This document shows, piece after piece, positions 51,153-60,403 of a DNA stretch of 64,000 nt. This stretch comes from Actinomycetospora endophytica. GTDB lineage: Bacteria > Actinomycetota > Actinomycetes > Mycobacteriales > Pseudonocardiaceae. The stretch lies in contig NZ_JAJNDB010000003.1 in assembly GCF_021026375.1 (NCBI RefSeq), forward strand, positions 535,824 to 599,823, given 5' to 3'. Position numbers and translations under genes: made by a program. How positions within the stretch are numbered: position 1 is the stretch's first letter; each line of letters opens with the position of its first letter. The notes below the pieces were generated by a model. The model ran no database searches, had not been told where the DNA came from, and saw nothing but the letters and a program-made list of their open reading frames with translations.

Positions 51153-51692
51153 GTCGCCCCGAGTTCTGTAATGAACGACTCGGTTAATTGCGCTCCTCAT
51201 TGAACACACTGCTCACACGCCCGACAAGCAGCCCGGGCCGCCACCCACGACCATGTCGGCCCGAACGCCCCGCCCAGGCGACGCTGACCGCGGCAACCCG
51301 TCGCTGCGGGCGACACCACAACGCCGTCGACCGCGTCCGTGATGGACACCGTCCGAACTCGGACGAATTCGAGACGTCGACCCTCGTCGAGACATTGCCT
51401 CGCATCGCACGGCTTCTTGACGGCGTGCCTTTCGATCGTCAAAGTATGTGCGGCCGATCCGGATTCGATCGGGAGGGCGGGTCGGGAGTCAGTCGAAGCA
51501 GACATTCTTCACGCAAAGGCACACACATCTTCTCGACCGAAGCGGCGTGGACCTACGCCGCAACGTCGATTGCTCGAAAGAGGGCTTCTGCTCCTCCTGC
51601 TGTCCGCTGCACTCCAACCCCCCGGGAAGTGCAGCGGGCACGGGATCGGCTGACCGGATCCGGCGCGAGTCCGCGGTCAGCCGATCCCACCC
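51153..51692. other. Intergenic region without a supportable gene
   Basis: About 540 bases with lower GC and mixed third-position use. The open frames here have no family resemblance, no ribosome site and non-actinobacterial codon use. I see no RNA gene or clear operator. Confidence 0.6.
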
Positions 51693-52289
51693 CTAAGCTC
51701 CGAGATTTCCTCCAGAACTGTCGGGCGACTCGGCGGTCGCCTCCTCGAGGGTTGTCCGGAGCCGGCCGGCGTTGGTGGCGTGCGACCGCAACGACGCCGC
51801 CATCTCGCTCAGGAGATCAGCCAGCGATCCCCGCAGTTCGACATCGTCGACCAGTCGAGGTCCGATCCGACCCAGCGCTTCGTCGATGTCCGAGGCGAAG
51901 AGGGCGAACATCGTCTCGATCGCCGAGAGACCTCGGGGTGTGAGCTCGACCAGCACCCGCCGACGATCGTCGGGATGCGGTGTGCGTTCGACCAGGCCCG
52001 CCGTCGCCAGCCGGTCGATCAGCGACGTTGCGCTCCCGGCGGTCAGCCCGGCTCGCGCAGCGACGAGGGTGGGAGTCAGTGGCCCCTCATGGAGAAGCTG
52101 GCCCAGGACCGCGGCCTCGGTGGTACTCACCTCGATTGCGGACGCCATCGTCCGCCGGTATTCGTCGCTGGCGACGATGAGCTGCCGTAGGCGCCGAGCG
52201 ATCTCGCCCATATCGGTGGCCTGATGGACGTGCTCGACGCCACCGCCGGCCCGATCACCGGCCGGTCGGTCCACTCCGCTGACCGTCAT
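51693..52289 (-). CDS. MarR-family regulator, third paralogue
   Basis: A 198-residue MarR protein: LRQLIVASDEYRRTMASAIE, TEAAVLGQLLHEGPLTPTLV, AARAGLTAGSATSLIDRLAT, HPDDRRRVLVELT. It shares its core with the regulators at 32600 and 33175. Its ATG overlaps the end of the TetR gene (ATGA), so the two regulators are co-translated. A Met at MGEIARRL (about residue 27) is an alternative start. Confidence 0.86.
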   Translation of the reverse strand: MTVSGVDRPAGDRAGGGVEHVHQATDMGEIARRLRQLIVASDEYRRTMASAIEVSTTEAAVLGQLLHEGPLTPTLVAARAGLTAGSATSLIDRLATAGLVERTPHPDDRRRVLVELTPRGLSAIETMFALFASDIDEALGRIGPRLVDDVELRGSLADLLSEMAASLRSHATNAGRLRTTLEEATAESPDSSGGNLGA

Positions 52290-53002
52290 GGTGCTCGGTT
52301 CACGCCGCGTCGAGTCGCGTACTCGTGGTCGTGCCAGGGCAGGTCGTGGCGATGGGCATCGAGCCAGCGGGGAGTAGCGACCAGAGGGAGCAACACCTGC
52401 CAGAGTGAGTGCACGCGGGGCCCGAGCTCGTCGATGGTCCCGGTCCGCTCGCAGATCAGATTGTGGCCGGCCACGGCCGTGATCAGCGACCGGGCCAGGT
52501 CGGGGATGCTCACCTCGTCGCGCAGCAGTTCGGATGCGGCCGTGAGCTGGGCGGCGGTGGCGGCCTCGAGGTACCCGTAGTGCTCGCTGGCCCGGGTCGT
52601 GGGCACACCAGGATCGTTGAGCAGTCGGATGCCTCCGCGCACGATGGGATCGGTACGCATCAGCCTGACGACCTGCTCGGTCTGCAGCACCAGGGTGTAG
52701 AGCGGGTCGAATCCGAACGAGCGGATCTCGGCGCCCATCTCCCGCCAGGTGCCGGTCGTCGCGGCGATCACTGCGTCGGCCAGCGCAAGCTTGTCCGGGA
52801 AGTGGAAGTACAAGGCGCCTTTGGTGACCCCGCAACGACCGAGTATCTCTCGCAGCGGGCTTCCGTGATATCCACCGGAGGCGAACTGTTCGCCGGCTGC
52901 GACCAGCAACGCGTGTCGGGTCACCGCGGCCCGGTGCCCGTGGTCGGGTCCTCCCGATGGCGCCGGGACGCCGGTCGCCTCTGCCGCTTGCCGAGATGTC
53001 AC
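52286..53002 (-). CDS. TetR regulator, gamma-butyrolactone-receptor-like
   Basis: A 238-residue TetR protein. The DNA-binding part AAGEQFASGGYHGSPLREIL, GRCGVTKGALYFHFPDKLAL closely matches the ArpA/ScbR group of hormone receptors of actinomycetes, and the ligand domain has the related pattern (LRDEVSIPDLARSLITAVAG, RVHSLWQVLLPL). No butyrolactone synthase gene is nearby, so the signal is unknown. Start at GTG 53002 has AAGGA nine bases upstream; the frame is open to 53044. Coupled to the MarR gene. Confidence 0.8.
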   Translation of the reverse strand: MTSRQAAEATGVPAPSGGPDHGHRAAVTRHALLVAAGEQFASGGYHGSPLREILGRCGVTKGALYFHFPDKLALADAVIAATTGTWREMGAEIRSFGFDPLYTLVLQTEQVVRLMRTDPIVRGGIRLLNDPGVPTTRASEHYGYLEAATAAQLTAASELLRDEVSIPDLARSLITAVAGHNLICERTGTIDELGPRVHSLWQVLLPLVATPRWLDAHRHDLPWHDHEYATRRGVNRAP

Positions 53003-53577
53003 TGCGCCCGTCCTTTCCGGCACCAGCCACGGACATCCGGACAAGCGTCCCTCACGTGGAGGCCTCTGCCATTCACCGCATCAGGTCCACGCCTGATCAA
53101 CAGAGAGCGGACCGGGCCGTGCAGCGCGCAGCCCCCCAGCTACGCAGCGATACACGGTCCGGTCCGCGGCGCGACCCGGAGGCAGTTCGGTGCTGTCCCC
53201 GCGCCGCACGGGCGGGCCAGACCCGGGGCCGGCAGATCCTTCGCCGCGCCACAACATACCGGGCGTTTTGGCTGCTGGCTACAACGTTGTGTCTCGCACC
53301 GAGACTCCCTCGCCCGGTTCTGCCCCGTGATCATGTCCGGAATCGCCTCGGTCCGAGGATCGACGATTCGCGAATCGGATGAATCGAGAAGGAGAGGCGA
53401 GGCGAGGGATGCGGGAGTTTTGACAGCCGGCAATCCCCGGAGCACGCTTGTCCATTCCGGCATTCCACGACGGGCAGGACATCCTGATCTTTCCTGGTCC
53501 GGACCCGACCATTGTCACCAGCGATGCGGCGCCCTGGTCGAGCAGCCCCGAGGCGTGTCGCCGGGAGGAGCCGCCAC
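53003..53577. other. Intergenic region between divergent genes
   Basis: About 570 bases, lower in GC, without a supportable gene. ACAACGTTGT (53281-53290) is a perfect 10-base palindrome. It must hold the promoters of the TetR-MarR unit and of the NAGPA-type gene. I found no convincing butyrolactone-receptor site. Confidence 0.5.
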
Positions 53578-54807
53578 ATGCTCTCCCGCCGCGGCGATCG
53601 CGTGCCCGGACTCTTGTCGGCCCTGGCGTCCGCCTGTCGGTACTGCTGGGTCGACGTGGGTCGCGGATGCCGCCGGTGGTGGCCGCGGCGGTGGTGGCTG
53701 CGGGCGTTGTCGGTCGTCGGTGTGGCCGTCGTGGTCGTCGGGCTGATGGCCGCGCAGTCGATCGTCGAGGCCCTGACCCGCCCTGGGAGCGACCCGGTCG
53801 CCGCCCGCCTGGCTGAGTGGGGTCGCGACCACGGACTCGGCCCGCTGGTCACCGCACTCGAGGCGGGTCAGTACGAAGTGAACAAGCCGCGGATCGGTGG
53901 CGCGCCGCCAGGTGGCATCCCGCGTCCACCGGGCGCCGAGGCCGAGCATCCCGGCGGGCAGCCGGCGCCACCGCCGCTCCGCCCGCCGGTCGGCGTGTCG
54001 CCGCTGCCCGGCGAGGGTCAGTGGCAGCCGGTGGTCTCCACGCCTCGCGGCGTCGCGGTCCGGGCGACGACGGTGCGCCCGGACGCCGAGCACACGTCGT
54101 TCCTGGTCGGCGTGCTCTGGATGGACCCGACGCTGGTCGGCGGGGTGCTGCACCCCGGCACCGTGGACCCGGGCGGTCACTGGTCGATCCCACCGAAGAT
54201 CGACGCCACGGAACAGCGCAGCGTGGTCACCGCGTTCTCGGCCGGGTTCCGGCTGCAGGGCGACAGCCACGGCGGCTGGTACCAGGACGGTCGCCAGCTA
54301 CGACCGCTCGTGCCCGGCGCGGCGAGCATGGTGATCGACACGGACGGCCGGGTCGACGTCGGCGCCTGGGGCGGGGAGATCGGCATGGGCCCGCAGGTGG
54401 CCGCGGTCCGCCAGAACCTGGTGCCGCTGGTCGACAACGGCGTGGTCAACCCGACCTGCGCCACCGGTGGCACCAGGCAGTGGGGCTCCACCGTCGGGCA
54501 GGCCGCCTTCATCAGCCGCTCGGCGTTCGGGGTAACCCCCACCGGCGCGATGGTCTACGTCGGCGGGCCCGCCCTCTCGGTCTGCACCCTCGGGGAGCTG
54601 CTGCGCTCGGCGGGAGTGGTCCGCGGGATGGAGCTCGACATCAACCCCGCCTGGGTGTCCGGGGTCTACTTCCACCCGAACGGCCGGCCGCAACCGCCGG
54701 CGTTCGAGCTCTTCCCCGACCAGCAGATCGGCACCCAGCACTACCTCCAGGTCTCGAGCCGGGATTTCTTCTCGTTCGACCTGCGCTCGGTGCCCGAGAA
54801 CCGGTGA
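53578..54807 (+). CDS. NAGPA-domain (phosphodiester glycosidase-like) protein
   Basis: A 409-residue protein with one N-terminal membrane anchor (about 40-60, LRALSVVGVAVVVVGLMAAQ), a proline-rich linker (GGIPRPPGAEAEHPGGQPAP) and a C-terminal NAGPA-type domain: TAFSAGFRLQGDSHGGWYQD, SMVIDTDGRVDVGAWGGEIG, VVRGMELDINPAWVSGVYF. The domain is found in enzymes that uncover mannose-6-phosphodiester sugars and in bacterial surface proteins; it probably acts on an outer polysaccharide. Start ATG 53578 follows GGGAGGAG. It stands 89 bases before the protease gene on the same strand. Confidence 0.78.
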   Translation: MLSRRGDRVPGLLSALASACRYCWVDVGRGCRRWWPRRWWLRALSVVGVAVVVVGLMAAQSIVEALTRPGSDPVAARLAEWGRDHGLGPLVTALEAGQYEVNKPRIGGAPPGGIPRPPGAEAEHPGGQPAPPPLRPPVGVSPLPGEGQWQPVVSTPRGVAVRATTVRPDAEHTSFLVGVLWMDPTLVGGVLHPGTVDPGGHWSIPPKIDATEQRSVVTAFSAGFRLQGDSHGGWYQDGRQLRPLVPGAASMVIDTDGRVDVGAWGGEIGMGPQVAAVRQNLVPLVDNGVVNPTCATGGTRQWGSTVGQAAFISRSAFGVTPTGAMVYVGGPALSVCTLGELLRSAGVVRGMELDINPAWVSGVYFHPNGRPQPPAFELFPDQQIGTQHYLQVSSRDFFSFDLRSVPENR

Positions 54808-54896
54808 GGCCTTTCCAGGCCCGCCGCCGTGAGCGCTGCCCGGCCGCCGAGGGAGCCCGTGCCAAACTCCCCTCGGCCGGGAGGGGGCAGCACCGG

Positions 54897-57800
54897 GTGG
54901 AGCAGAACAGCGCGGTGGTGCGGGTGTGCACCCCCGACGGGGTGGCCGTGGGCTCGGGGGTGCTCCTCACCCCGTCCCTGGTCGCGACCTGCGCCCACGT
55001 CGTCGCCACCACCCTCGCCCACGACGAGCTGCCGGTCGCCCCGCCACCGGACGCGATACGGATCGACTTTCCGTTCCTCGCGGTCGGGACCCGGCGGACC
55101 GGGACGGTGCGCCGGTGGGAACCGCCCCGGGCCGACGGCGCCGGGGACGTCGCGCTGCTCGACCTCGACGCCCCCGTTCCCGCTCCCGTCCCGCCGTGGG
55201 CGCGCCCCGACCGGCCCTGGGGCGCCGAGTTCCGGGTGATGGGTTTCCCGCTCGGGCGCGAGGACGGGGTGTGGTCGGCCGGGACGCTGCGGGCGATGCA
55301 GGGCAGCGGCTGGCTCCAGCTCGCCGCCGATCACGGCCCGAGGATCGGACCGGGATTCAGCGGCGCCCCGGTCTGGGACGGCGAGGGCGCCTCGGTCCTC
55401 GGACTGGCGGTCACCGCCGACCGGCTCTCCCACGAGGGCGTGGCCTATGCCCTGCCCGCCGACGAGGTCCTCGCCCTGGCGCCGGAGCTGCTGGTCAACC
55501 CCTTCCCGGGGGACGACGCCTTCACCGCGGAGCAGCACGACCGGTTCTTCGGCCGCGAGTCCGACCTCGAGCGGTGTCTCGGTGTTCTCGACCGGCACGG
55601 CATCGTCGTCATCACCGCCGGGTCGGGGCAGGGTGCGACGTCGCTGCTCTACGCCGGAGTCGTGGCCGCGAGCAGTGATCTGGTGGTCGCCGACCGGCTC
55701 GACCTCCGCCCCGACGCCGCGCAGTGGGTCCGGAGGCAGCGCGAGACGGGGAACCGCGTCGTGGCCACCGCCCGCGCCGACCGGTGGCCCGCCGTCGTCG
55801 GGAACGACGAGGGCCTGCGCGCCGCCACCATCGCGATCGGGAATCTCGACCGGGAGAGCCTGCGCCGGACGATCCTCTGCCCGCCCGCGAGTCGCCCGGG
55901 CCCCGCGGTCTCCCCCGCCCTCGCGGCCCGACTCGTCGACGACGCCGGCGACGAGCCCGGCGGCCTCGCGCTGCTCCAGCACCTGATGCACCGGCTCTGG
56001 GACGCCCCGGGGACGACCCTCTCCGTGGCGGACACGGCCGTCGCGCTCGCCGAGCAGACCTGGGCGGGCTTCGACGCCGCGAACCGGCTGGTCGCCCGCG
56101 AGCTGCTCCTCGGGCTCGTCCGTCCGGCAGGCGACGGCTTCGACCGCGGCGAGCTCGCCCTCGACGGACTGGGAGAAGCGCAGCGGGAGGTGCTGGAGAA
56201 GCTGGCCGCGGCCCGCGTCGTGACGATCGGTCGTGGTGGCTCCGACGTCGCCGAGCTCGCCCACCGGGCCCTCGTCGACCGGTGGCCGCTGCTCGCGGGC
56301 CGGCTGACCGCCGACGCGTCGTTCCTGCGCTGGCGCGACGGGGCACGCACCCGGGCGGCGGCGTGGCGGGATGCCGCCGACCCGGCGGCGCTGCTGCGGG
56401 GCGACGACCTCGGCCGGGCCCGGGAGTTCCTCGAGCAGCGCGACGACGACGTCGACGCCCCGATCCGCGCCCTCGTCGCGGCGAGTGCACGGCGACGGCG
56501 GCGGGACCGTCGGCGCCGCCTGCTGCTCACGGCCGTCGTGCTGGTACTGGTGCTGGTGGCCGGCGCGTTGACGACCACGGTGGTGCGCGCCCGGGTGGCC
56601 GCCGCACGCGAGACCGCGAACGCGGAGACCCTGGGCCGGCTGGCGCTGGCGGCCGAGGCGACCGATCCGCCCCGAGCGACCCAGCTCGCCCTCGCCGCCT
56701 ACCGCAGCGACCCCGCCGACGCCACGGCCCGCACCGCGCTGGGCCAGGCCTATCTGCTGCGGCGGTCCACGACGAACGTCATCCCGGTCCCCGGCACCGA
56801 CGAGCCCGGCACGATCCTCGTGCCCGACCCGGACCAGGAGTACACCGTCGTCGTCACCCCGCAGGGCTCGGGCCTCGCCGAGCGGCTGAGCACCAACGCC
56901 CCGCTGTTCTCCGCCATCCCCGGGTCCGACGCCGACGCCCGCCCGGTCGCGGTCACCGGCGGTGGTCGCTGGGTGGTGATCCGGACCGGGGCCGGTGGAG
57001 TCCGCGTCTGGGACCGGACGTCGTCCGCCGGCGCGCGCGACGTCCCGGGTCCCCCGGCCACCGCCGTCGTCCCGACCCCCGACGGCGCGCACCTCCTGAC
57101 CTACGGCCCTGACGGCACGGGCACCGTCGTGACCGGCGTCGACCTCGCGACCTTCACGACGACGACGGTGGCCCGGTTGCCCGACGCCGGGATCTCCGTC
57201 TGGCCGACGAGCGACCCGACCCGGCTGCTGGTGCGTGCCGCCGACGGCGCGCTCACCGTGCGCGACACCTCGGGCGCCGTGGTCGGGACCGCTCCGGCCG
57301 ACACCGGGATCGCCCTCCGGGGCGCGGTCACCGTGCGCTGCGACACCGATCCCGACCAGACGGTGATCGTCACCGACGCCGCCACCGGCCTCGTCCGGAC
57401 CCGCGTCCCCACCGGCCCGCACGGGTGCGCGGGCCGTCCGTCGACGATCACCGCGGACGGCGCGCACCTGGTGTGGATCGAGAGCACGCCCGGCGCCTCG
57501 GGCATCCAGCCGATCCAGATCGTCGACCTTCCCGACGGGCGCCGACGCGCGGCCTGGGTCCCGGCCGCGTCCCCCGTCCTCCCGCCGGCAGCCGGCCCCG
57601 GCATCCCCGTGAACCCCCGGTTCGTCCTGCGTCCCCGGGACGGCGAGCTGATCGACCACGGCCACGTCGACGGGCTGAACCCGCTGGAGTCCCCCGGCTG
57701 GCGCGCTCCGACGGGCCCGCCCGCGGCCCTGCTCAAGGGCCCGAACGACGGCGCCACCGTCATCGCCGACCCCACCGGCGCGACGGCGATCAACAGCTTC

Positions 57801-58664
57801 GAGTACAGCGTGCTCGGGCACCTCGCCGCTCCCACCGGCGGGTGGTCCTCGACCTCGGTATCGGCCGCGGGCACCTTCCTCGCGGTAGGGGGCGGACCCT
57901 CCGGGACCGTCGTCAGCGAGTTCGCGCTGCCCGACTTCCGACCCCTCGGGACCTACGCCCTGCCGGTGCCGGCGGGCATCCCGGTCACGCTCGCCCGGGG
58001 TCCCGACGACCTCGTCGTCCTCGGTGGCGGGACGCTCTCGTGGTGGTCGGCGAGCACCCACCGCCTCCTGGCGCCGCCGGTGCGCACCGACGCCGGGACC
58101 GCGCTGAACCCCACGCTCGCCGTCGCCCCGGACGCGGCCACCGTCGCGCTGCGCGTCCCCACGGGGGTCGACCTCCTCTCCCGGAGCTCTCCCACCCCGA
58201 CGGCGGTCCAAGGGTCACCCGGGACCTCCGACGGCCTGCTCGTCGACCAGCAGCGGCTGGTGTCGCTGGACGCACCGGACCAGCTCGTCGACCACCGTGT
58301 CCGCGACGGGAAGGCCGGAGCGCGCATCGCGGTGCCGCCGGGGACGGACGCGATCCTCGGCTCCGACACCGCCGGGCGCTCACTGACCAGCGATCCGGCC
58401 CAGGCGCGCGTGGACGTGTGGGACGTCGATGCCCGGCAGGCGGACGGCGAGCTGCACCTCCCGCCCGGCACGGTGCCGAGCCGGCTGGTGGGCGGGCGGA
58501 CCGAGCTCGACTCGGGGGACTTCGCGTTCTCGGTGGCGGTGGACGCGGAGCAGTGGCGCACCCGGCTGTGCCTGGTCCAGAACGAGGAGTTCGACCCGGC
58601 CGAGCTCCGGCTGCTCCCCGAGGGGACGCCGTCGAACCGACCCTGCTCGTTGAAGGACGAGTGA
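54897..58664 (+). CDS. Trypsin-like protease/degenerate STAND/propeller protein
   Basis: A 1255-residue protein. Residues 1-200: a trypsin-like serine protease with H34 (TCAHVV), D84 (GDVALLDLD) and S155 (GPGFSGAPVW). Residues 215-500: an nSTAND1-like domain starting RFFGRESDLERCLGVL, in which the P-loop is AGSGQGATSLL (Ala in place of the usual Lys), about 60 residues after it are missing, and Walker B is degenerate; the downstream helical part (ARADRWPAVV, GGLALLQHLMHRLWD) is normal. One membrane helix at about 540-560, after a run of Arg, then a beta-propeller-like domain of about 690 residues. The N-terminal part is probably cytoplasmic, the propeller outside. GTG 54897 has GAGGGGG upstream. 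Confidence 0.82.
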   Translation: MEQNSAVVRVCTPDGVAVGSGVLLTPSLVATCAHVVATTLAHDELPVAPPPDAIRIDFPFLAVGTRRTGTVRRWEPPRADGAGDVALLDLDAPVPAPVPPWARPDRPWGAEFRVMGFPLGREDGVWSAGTLRAMQGSGWLQLAADHGPRIGPGFSGAPVWDGEGASVLGLAVTADRLSHEGVAYALPADEVLALAPELLVNPFPGDDAFTAEQHDRFFGRESDLERCLGVLDRHGIVVITAGSGQGATSLLYAGVVAASSDLVVADRLDLRPDAAQWVRRQRETGNRVVATARADRWPAVVGNDEGLRAATIAIGNLDRESLRRTILCPPASRPGPAVSPALAARLVDDAGDEPGGLALLQHLMHRLWDAPGTTLSVADTAVALAEQTWAGFDAANRLVARELLLGLVRPAGDGFDRGELALDGLGEAQREVLEKLAAARVVTIGRGGSDVAELAHRALVDRWPLLAGRLTADASFLRWRDGARTRAAAWRDAADPAALLRGDDLGRAREFLEQRDDDVDAPIRALVAASARRRRRDRRRRLLLTAVVLVLVLVAGALTTTVVRARVAAARETANAETLGRLALAAEATDPPRATQLALAAYRSDPADATARTALGQAYLLRRSTTNVIPVPGTDEPGTILVPDPDQEYTVVVTPQGSGLAERLSTNAPLFSAIPGSDADARPVAVTGGGRWVVIRTGAGGVRVWDRTSSAGARDVPGPPATAVVPTPDGAHLLTYGPDGTGTVVTGVDLATFTTTTVARLPDAGISVWPTSDPTRLLVRAADGALTVRDTSGAVVGTAPADTGIALRGAVTVRCDTDPDQTVIVTDAATGLVRTRVPTGPHGCAGRPSTITADGAHLVWIESTPGASGIQPIQIVDLPDGRRRAAWVPAASPVLPPAAGPGIPVNPRFVLRPRDGELIDHGHVDGLNPLESPGWRAPTGPPAALLKGPNDGATVIADPTGATAINSFEYSVLGHLAAPTGGWSSTSVSAAGTFLAVGGGPSGTVVSEFALPDFRPLGTYALPVPAGIPVTLARGPDDLVVLGGGTLSWWSASTHRLLAPPVRTDAGTALNPTLAVAPDAATVALRVPTGVDLLSRSSPTPTAVQGSPGTSDGLLVDQQRLVSLDAPDQLVDHRVRDGKAGARIAVPPGTDAILGSDTAGRSLTSDPAQARVDVWDVDARQADGELHLPPGTVPSRLVGGRTELDSGDFAFSVAVDAEQWRTRLCLVQNEEFDPAELRLLPEGTPSNRPCSLKDE

Positions 58665-58741
58665 CCCCCACCTTTTGCGGCGCTTCCTGGTCCTTACCGG
58701 TAGAGGCCGGTCGGGGCGTCGCGCGTGAGCGGTGGACATGG

Positions 58742-58765
58742 GGGGCGTTCACGCTCGAACGCCCC
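58742..58765. terminator. Hairpin after the protease gene
   Basis: GGGGCGTTC-ACGCTC-GAACGCCCC is a perfect 9-bp stem about 80 bases beyond the protease stop. No T tract; it may end the protease transcript or be a site near the sigma-factor promoter. Confidence 0.45.
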
Positions 58766-58817
58766 GGCCGGCCTCCTCGGGTCCCTGGGCGGAGGACACA
58801 TGATCGGGTGAGAATGG

Positions 58818-58840
58818 CCGGGTCGGACGAACCGACCCGG
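58818..58840 (+). promoter_or_regulatory. Hairpin touching the sigma-factor ribosome site
   Basis: CCGGGTCGG-ACGAA-CCGACCCGG is a perfect 9-bp stem. Its last two G are the start of GGAGGA, the ribosome site of the sigma-factor GTG at 58851. Folding could hide the site, so translation may be controlled. Confidence 0.45.
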
Positions 58841-58850
58841 AGGACTCCAC

Positions 58851-59513
58851 GTGACGATCGCCGTCGACCCCGCCGACGACTGGCTCACCCGGCTGCTGCT
58901 GCACTTCGATCGGCGGTGGATGCCACCCGAGGACGGCCTGGCCGTCGACCGGGATCGCCGCGCGGGACTGCAGCGGATCTCCGGGAGCGATCACGCCGAC
59001 CACCTGACGATGCTGATCGACTACTACGGGGATGCGCGTCCCCAGCTCGTCGCGTTCGCCCGCCGGCTCCTCGGTCGTCACTCCGAACAGGCCGAGGACC
59101 TGCTCCAGGACGTGATGCGCAAGGTGTGCCAGAAGCCGCCGGTGCTCCGCGATCCCGACCGGATCGACGCCCTCTTCCACCAGGCGCTCCGGAACGGCGC
59201 GGTCACGTGGGGGACCCGTGCGGGCCGGGAGCTGCAGCACCTCACGCACGACTCCGAGGGCGTCCGGGAGCTCCCCGATCCGGCGGTGGCGTTCGAGGAC
59301 GTGGTCCTGTTCCACCTGGTCGTCGCGCGCGCGTTGTCGACGCTCTCGCCCCGGGAGCGGGAGGTCATCGAGCTCGTCGACCTCCGGCGCCTGACCGTCC
59401 GGGAGGCGGCCGACGAGCTCGGCGTCTCCCTCGGCGCCGCCAAGAACTACCGGTTCGTCGGGCTGCGCCGGCTCCGGGAGGACCCCGGCGTGAACGCCCT
59501 GCGCGGGGCCTGA
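58851..59513 (+). CDS. ECF-type RNA polymerase sigma factor
   Basis: A 220-residue sigma-70 relative. An unusual 55-residue N-terminal extension (WLTRLLLHFDRRWMPPEDG) precedes region 2 (ARRLLGRHSEQAEDLLQDVM then RKVCQKPP) and region 4 (ALSTLSPREREVIELVDLRR, LTVREAADELGVSLGAAKNY). It would direct RNA polymerase to a small set of promoters. No anti-sigma gene is beside it. It lies 186 bases behind the protease-STAND gene on the same strand, so the two may work together. Confidence 0.85.
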   Translation: MTIAVDPADDWLTRLLLHFDRRWMPPEDGLAVDRDRRAGLQRISGSDHADHLTMLIDYYGDARPQLVAFARRLLGRHSEQAEDLLQDVMRKVCQKPPVLRDPDRIDALFHQALRNGAVTWGTRAGRELQHLTHDSEGVRELPDPAVAFEDVVLFHLVVARALSTLSPREREVIELVDLRRLTVREAADELGVSLGAAKNYRFVGLRRLREDPGVNALRGA

Positions 59514-59550
59514 CCCGGGCCGTCGGCCTGCCGCCGCCGCCCTCGGGCCT

Positions 59551-60360
59551 TCAGTGGCCCAGCAGATCCGCCACGCGCAGCAGTGCCGACAGCCGCGCCG
59601 GGATCTCCTCGGGCACGATCGGGCTCGATCCCTGCAGCGTGTAGAGGTCGCTGCCCTGGATGGTCCACGTCGGTGCGCGACCCGAGGCCTGCTCCTCGAC
59701 GAGCAACGGGCCGAGGAGCGAGCGGGCGACGTCCGGGTCGGTCGCCACGATCTCGAACTTCTCGTCGAAGGGCGGATGCCCCAGGGTCAGGTCGACGGTC
59801 TGCGGCGAGAACAGCTTCTGTTGGATACCGCCGAGCAAGGCGTTGACCGGGTCCAGGGCGGCACCGACCCCTCCGAGCACCGAGGTGACCGCGCTCCACG
59901 CACCGCCGCCCCGGAGCTTGACCGTCATCCGCGGATAGGACTGCGGCAGCTTGACCATGGTCACCGTGTGCCGGGCCATCATCCGCCGCGCATTCGCCTC
60001 GGAGTCCCACGAGTTGTGCCAGCGGCGGTACCAGTGGTCCGCCACCGCGACGGGCCGTCCGTCGACCGTGGAGTACAGCAGGATCTCCGCCTCGCCCCGG
60101 CCGTCCTGGGGGCCGCCGAGCTCGAACGGCAGCGAGGCGTTCCTCGACACCGCCCAACCGTTCCGGGCAGCCCACTGCGTGGCCGCCTCCTGGTCTCGCC
60201 GGTTCACACGCCCCTCCCGCCGCTGCGTCGGGATCACCCTAGAGGCGTGTGTGAGGTCGGCGTGAAGGATTTGGACGAACTGGTCGTACCTGCCGCGGAA
60301 GATCTTGTTCAGCTGCTTCATCCACGCCACCGCGGCATCGTGCGTGGGCTCGGGCAGCAC
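59551..60360 (-). CDS. Uncharacterised protein, possible DUF3137-like tail
   Basis: A 269-residue soluble protein convergent with the sigma-factor gene (37-base gap). The N-terminal third is helical and basic; the C-terminal third (PPFDEKFEIVATDPDVARSL, LLPLLVEE-like, TWTIQGSDLYTLQG, LSALLRVADLLG) weakly resembles the soluble domain of DUF3137-type proteins. The start may be GTG 60360 or the ATG at 60321. No catalytic motif is evident. Confidence 0.55.
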   Translation of the reverse strand: MLPEPTHDAAVAWMKQLNKIFRGRYDQFVQILHADLTHASRVIPTQRREGRVNRRDQEAATQWAARNGWAVSRNASLPFELGGPQDGRGEAEILLYSTVDGRPVAVADHWYRRWHNSWDSEANARRMMARHTVTMVKLPQSYPRMTVKLRGGGAWSAVTSVLGGVGAALDPVNALLGGIQQKLFSPQTVDLTLGHPPFDEKFEIVATDPDVARSLLGPLLVEEQASGRAPTWTIQGSDLYTLQGSSPIVPEEIPARLSALLRVADLLGH

Positions 60361-60403
60361 GAGCTCCCACCGCGCCCACCCCTGGAGATGCGAGAGTGAC
60401 CGC

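Noticed and set aside
51339..51653. A 104-codon frame in the gap upstream of the arsR gene
   Set aside because: Codon use and composition differ from real genes here, and there is no ribosome site or family resemblance.
53251..53270. A possible gamma-butyrolactone-receptor operator near AACATACCGGGCGTTTTG
   Set aside because: The two halves do not pair well and the resemblance to known sites is weak.
54741..58211. A 1156-codon open frame on the minus strand opposite the protease-STAND gene
   Set aside because: It is Arg/Gly/Asp-rich, has no family features and is antisense to a gene with clear domains. Long antisense frames are expected in such GC-rich DNA.
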